In this document: positions 60,826-64,000 of the stretch, piece after piece
How the letters are laid out: each line of letters starts with the position of its first letter
Numbering within the stretch: the stretch's first letter is position 1
Assembly: GCF_012641475.1 (NCBI RefSeq)
Contig: NZ_JABAIL010000005.1
Coordinates: 248,001 to 312,000, forward strand
Direction: 5' to 3'
Source of the DNA: Flammeovirga agarivorans
Lineage (GTDB): Bacteria > Bacteroidota > Bacteroidia > Cytophagales > Flammeovirgaceae
Length of the DNA stretch: 64,000 nt
Notes under the pieces: model-generated
What the model saw: the letters and a program-made list of their open reading frames with translations, nothing else
Told to the model about the DNA's origin: nothing
The model's database searches: none
Program-made: the position numbers and the translations under genes

Positions 60826-61917
60826 ATGGGTTTAAAGAAAATTCCAGAAGGTGAGTTGAAAGAAGGTTTCACAACAGGAACCTCAGCTACGGCTGCTGCT
60901 AAGGCAGGGTTGAAAGCGATAATTTTTCAACAGCAACAGGAAACGGTAAAAGTGCATTTACCGATAGGGAAAATATTGTCTATACCTGTTCATCACTGTG
61001 AGTTTTCGGATAGCTCGGCAAAATGTAGTGTTATCAAGGATGCAGGCGATGATCCTGATGTGACTAATGGAGCCGAAATAGGTTGTGAATTACAACTAAT
61101 CGAAGAACAGGAAATTCAATTTACCGCAGGTGATGGTGTGGGAACAGTAACGCTTCCTGGCTTGCAACTAGAAGTTGGTGAACCTGCTATTAATCCTGTT
61201 CCAAGAAAAATGATCAGAGATGCTTTGCAAAAGTTATTACATGATTATGATTTGGAGGTCGGAGTAGCTGTAACAGTCTTTGTTGTAAATGGAAGAAAAC
61301 TAGCCAAGAAAACCTTAAATGAACGCGTAGGTATTATGAATGGCCTTTCCATTTTGGGTACATCAGGCATCGTAAAACCATACTCAGCGTCTTCTTATAT
61401 CGCAAGTATTGAACAGGGTGTGGATGTAGCAGTAGCCAATGACATCGATAAACTAGTGATCAACTCAGGAGCTAGAAGTGAGAAATACCTTCGAGCATTA
61501 TTCCCAGATTTTTCAGAACAGGCATTTATTCATTATGGCAATTGGATTGGCGATACACTTCGTAAGATTCAAAATTCCTTGATTAAAGAAGTAACTATTG
61601 GAATTATGCTTGGGAAGGCAGTGAAGTTGGCAGAAGGGCAAACGGATACACACAGTTGTGTTTCTAGTTGGAGCAAAGAATTTATTCAATCTATAGCCCG
61701 AGAAGGCAATTATTCAAAAGAAAACCAAGAAGCAATTCTTCAACTAAATATGGCGAGTAGACTTGTAGAAATTTTTCCCTTTACAGAAGAGGAATTATTC
61801 TATCAGTTACTACTCCAAAAATGTTATCAAACAACGAAATCTATTCTTCAACAGACTAAACTCACCATTTATTTAATCAGTAAGGATGGTGATTTCATAA
61901 AACTAAAAAAGAAATGA
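60826..61917 (+). CDS. cbiD: Cobalt-precorrin-5B C1-methyltransferase
   Basis: A 363-aa enzyme specific to the anaerobic route that methylates C1. Signatures are FTTGTSATAAAKAG at the start, DAGDDPDVTNGAEIG, GDGVGTVTLPGL and PAINPVPRKMI. Together with CbiX and CbiG it shows that the organism makes cobalamin by early cobalt insertion. The gene overlaps the downstream metal transporter gene by 4 bases. Confidence 0.95.
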   Translation: MGLKKIPEGELKEGFTTGTSATAAAKAGLKAIIFQQQQETVKVHLPIGKILSIPVHHCEFSDSSAKCSVIKDAGDDPDVTNGAEIGCELQLIEEQEIQFTAGDGVGTVTLPGLQLEVGEPAINPVPRKMIRDALQKLLHDYDLEVGVAVTVFVVNGRKLAKKTLNERVGIMNGLSILGTSGIVKPYSASSYIASIEQGVDVAVANDIDKLVINSGARSEKYLRALFPDFSEQAFIHYGNWIGDTLRKIQNSLIKEVTIGIMLGKAVKLAEGQTDTHSCVSSWSKEFIQSIAREGNYSKENQEAILQLNMASRLVEIFPFTEEELFYQLLLQKCYQTTKSILQQTKLTIYLISKDGDFIKLKKK

Positions 61918-62627
61918 CAGGAGCAAGTTTAATTCGCCCATTAATGGCAGGAGTATTACATTCCTTTGAGCCGGACCATATAACAGCTGTTTCCGTTTTA
62001 GCTACAGAAAATGCAATCAAACAAGAAAGAGCATCTTTCAAGAAGGTAATGAAAGCTTCCCAATGGGCAATGGGACATTCAGTGACATTAATTCTTCTGG
62101 GTGGTATTGCATTATTGTTTAAGAGTACTGCTGAAATTTTTGTAAAAGACCTATCACATTGGGCAGAGATGTCTGTTGGACCAATTATGATTTGGCTAGG
62201 TATCGTAGCAATTCGAAGAAATCATAAGATTAATGAGATGATGCAAGATCACAAAAGGATCGAAGAGCATGATCATTTAGATACGAACCCTATTCACCTT
62301 CATGGAAAACAAGGAGAGGAAATCGCAATGAACCCGATGAACCGTTCATTTTGGGTAGGAATGCTTCATGGATTGGCAGGAACAGGTGGAGCATTAACAT
62401 CTGCGTTGATTTTAAGTTCAGCGACTATCTGGGATGCTGTTATGATTTTAATGATTGAGTCTGTAGGAATCATCTTAGCCATGAGTATTTATAGCTATAC
62501 TTTACTGACGGTTTTAAGTCGATTTATAGAAAAGAACATAGCCATTTTTAAGTGGATGAATGGGCTTGCAGGATTGGCTTCTATTGTCATTGGATCATAC
62601 TGGATTTACAATTCAATTTTTGCTTAA
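61914..62627 (+). CDS. NiCoT/HupE-like cobalt (or nickel) transporter
   Basis: A 237-aa inner-membrane protein with about six helices. The H-x4-D-H signature of nickel/cobalt permeases is present as H16-S-F-E-P-D21-H22 in the first helix, and GMLHGLAGTGGALTS is a matching later helix. A His-rich loop (about residues 101-125, HKRIEEHDHLDTNPIHLH) lies between helices and may bind metal. Its position between cbiD and a chelatase gene, in the cobalamin operon, makes cobalt the likely cargo. The overlap of 4 bases with cbiD and 1 base with the next gene indicates cotranscription. Confidence 0.85.
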   Translation: MTGASLIRPLMAGVLHSFEPDHITAVSVLATENAIKQERASFKKVMKASQWAMGHSVTLILLGGIALLFKSTAEIFVKDLSHWAEMSVGPIMIWLGIVAIRRNHKINEMMQDHKRIEEHDHLDTNPIHLHGKQGEEIAMNPMNRSFWVGMLHGLAGTGGALTSALILSSATIWDAVMILMIESVGIILAMSIYSYTLLTVLSRFIEKNIAIFKWMNGLAGLASIVIGSYWIYNSIFA

Positions 62628-64000
62628 TGAATAACTTTCCTTTTACAGCTATTATTGGTCAGGAATCGTTTAAGCTGGCCTTGATACTAAATATCATTGA
62701 CCCTACATTGGGTGGAGTTTTAGCCGTTGGTGATAAGGGAACGGGTAAAACAACATTGATCCGTTCATTATCCGACTTGATGCAAAAGCCGTTTGTCAAT
62801 TTGCCAATTGGTGCTTCTGAAGACAGAGTTTTGGGACATATCAATTTGGAAAAACTCATCAATGATAAAAAAGAAGAAGTACAATCTGGTTTGTTATCTC
62901 AAGCACACCAAGGTTTTTTATATATCGATGAAATTAACCTATTAAATGATTACTTGATGGATGTATTATTGGATGCATCTGCAACAGGATGTTATCATTT
63001 GGAAAGAGAAGGTGTTTCAAGAAAATTAGACAGTCGATTTTGTCTGATAGGCTCAATGAATCCTGAGGAAGGAGATTTACGTCCTCAATTGAAGGATCGT
63101 TTTGGTCTTTCTGTGGAAGTGAAAACACCAACCTCATTAGAAGAAAGGGTTCAGATAGTACAAAACCGATTGGCTTTTGATGATAATCCTAGAACTTTTT
63201 CTGAAGGATTTGATAAAAAACAGAAACAACTTTTTGCTCAAATTTTAACTGCTCAAGAAAAATTATCAGGTATTGAGTTGGAAAGTGATGTGATGGAATA
63301 TTGTTCTCAATTATCTCTTGAACATGCTGTAGAAGGAGTAAGGGCAGATATTTTATTGATAAAAACAGCAAGAGCTTATGTGGCATTTCAAAAGAGAGAG
63401 AAAGTCACAAAAGATGATGTAAAAGCTATTCAAGAGTTCGTGCTTTTACATCGCAAAAATCAAAATCCTCCAAATCAAGAACCTCCTCAAACCCCTCCAT
63501 CACCTGAGGAACAGAAAAAGGAGCAACAAGAAACTTTAAAAGAAGAGACTCCACCTGCACAATTTGAATCTGTGATTCCTGATGAGTCGTTAACATTAAA
63601 TCAATCTTTTAAAGAGAGTAGTAAACAAGTTATCCATCAAAATGGAATGAAATCTTCCATAGATACTCGAAAAACAGTAGGGCAATATTTAGCCACAGAT
63701 AACTTAGAGGTGATTAAAAAGTCTAAGGTAGAACCAACAAAAAAACAGGTGATTTTCATCTTGGATTCAAGCGGTTCAATGATCAAAGGCCATGTTATCA
63801 CCTACGCTAAAGGTGCTGTACAAAAGATGATAGAAAAGTATAAATCCTCGGATGTACAGTTTTCATTGATATCGTTGTATCAAAATGAGGCTGAAATATT
63901 AGTTCAAGAAACTTCTAATGTTGCGTTTACTATCGAGAAGATAAACCACCTTAAAACAGGAGGAAAAACTAATATTCTAGCAGCACTTAAAAAGACAAAA
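62627..64000 (+). CDS. ChlI-ChlD-type magnesium chelatase fusion, cut by the window edge
   Basis: An open frame of 458 codons from the ATG overlapping the transporter stop to the right edge, without a stop codon. The N-terminal AAA+ part resembles ChlI/BchI: Walker A GDKGTGKTT (35-43), Walker B LYIDEIN (98-104), then GSMNPEEGDLRPQLKDRFG. A Pro/Glu-rich linker (about 280-310) is followed by a ChlD-like VWA domain with MIDAS D380-S-S-G-S384. Such AAA-VWA proteins power large chelatase subunits such as CobN or ChlH/BchH. In the cobalamin operon the partner is probably a CobN-like subunit just beyond the edge. Confidence 0.9.
   Translation, partial: MNNFPFTAIIGQESFKLALILNIIDPTLGGVLAVGDKGTGKTTLIRSLSDLMQKPFVNLPIGASEDRVLGHINLEKLINDKKEEVQSGLLSQAHQGFLYIDEINLLNDYLMDVLLDASATGCYHLEREGVSRKLDSRFCLIGSMNPEEGDLRPQLKDRFGLSVEVKTPTSLEERVQIVQNRLAFDDNPRTFSEGFDKKQKQLFAQILTAQEKLSGIELESDVMEYCSQLSLEHAVEGVRADILLIKTARAYVAFQKREKVTKDDVKAIQEFVLLHRKNQNPPNQEPPQTPPSPEEQKKEQQETLKEETPPAQFESVIPDESLTLNQSFKESSKQVIHQNGMKSSIDTRKTVGQYLATDNLEVIKKSKVEPTKKQVIFILDSSGSMIKGHVITYAKGAVQKMIEKYKSSDVQFSLISLYQNEAEILVQETSNVAFTIEKINHLKTGGKTNILAALKKTK

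Overview
The window is chromosomal DNA of a member of the Bacteroidota, most likely a marine, gliding, Flammeovirga-like Cytophagales. The evidence is the AT-rich sequence, a SusC/SusD pair, many short-lipobox lipoproteins, LytS/LytTR two-component genes, Bacteroidota families (DUF4199, DUF4296, Bat-type VWA proteins, SPOR lipoprotein), bacillithiol genes, few Shine-Dalgarno sites, and several matches to the Bacteroidota promoter TTG-N18-21-TAnnTTTG. The genus is an inference. I see no rRNA, tRNA, CRISPR array, insertion sequence, phage gene or integration scar.

Layout, left part (1-17.5 kb): a cut-off small membrane protein; riboflavin synthase with a LytTR regulator; MgtE; a CatA-like acetyltransferase; NhaD; a PliI-like lysozyme-inhibitor lipoprotein; a small secreted protein; a large cobalamin-binding-type radical SAM protein; a DUF4296 lipoprotein; a DUF58 / unknown / BatA / PBP2 operon; and a LytS-LytTR pair.

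Middle (17.5-47.8 kb): a SusC/SusD uptake pair with codon use typical of high expression; a DUF4136 lipoprotein; a mutS-DUF4199-glycosyltransferase operon; a DHH phosphoesterase followed by three FKBP-type lipoproteins; secA with its own promoter and a leader hairpin; a SPOR lipoprotein; a dienoyl-CoA-reductase-like SDR divergent from an RND efflux operon, with a perfect 17-bp palindrome between them and a LytS-LytTR pair downstream; a voltage-sensor-like membrane protein; and a YtxJ-like protein next to bshA (bacillithiol).

Right part (47.9-64 kb) is a nearly continuous cobalamin cluster in two segments. The first is cobQ-cobD-cbiB plus a P-loop kinase-like gene. The second begins with a classic cobalamin riboswitch whose promoter overlaps the stop codon of that kinase-like gene. 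The riboswitch leads into a [2Fe-2S] protein, a YeeZ-like NAD(P) protein, cbiX, cbiL, a cobJ-cobH fusion, cbiET, a cbiG-cbiF fusion, cbiJ, cbiD, a NiCoT-like metal transporter, and a ChlI-ChlD-type chelatase fusion that runs off the right edge. CbiX, CbiG and CbiD indicate the anaerobic (early cobalt insertion) route. CbiA, CobU, CobS, CobT and the adenosyltransferase are not in the window. The radical SAM protein at 6.8-9.0 kb may use the product.

The most promising uncharacterised material is the set of three accessory genes in the cobalamin cluster (kinase-like, [2Fe-2S] plus unknown domain, YeeZ-like), the pairing of a ChlI-ChlD fusion with an early-insertion pathway, the Bat-type operon carrying a possible YtpQ-like (DUF1444) fusion and PBP2, and a 642-bp gene-free stretch with an orphan terminator. 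I do not see an obvious wholly new system.
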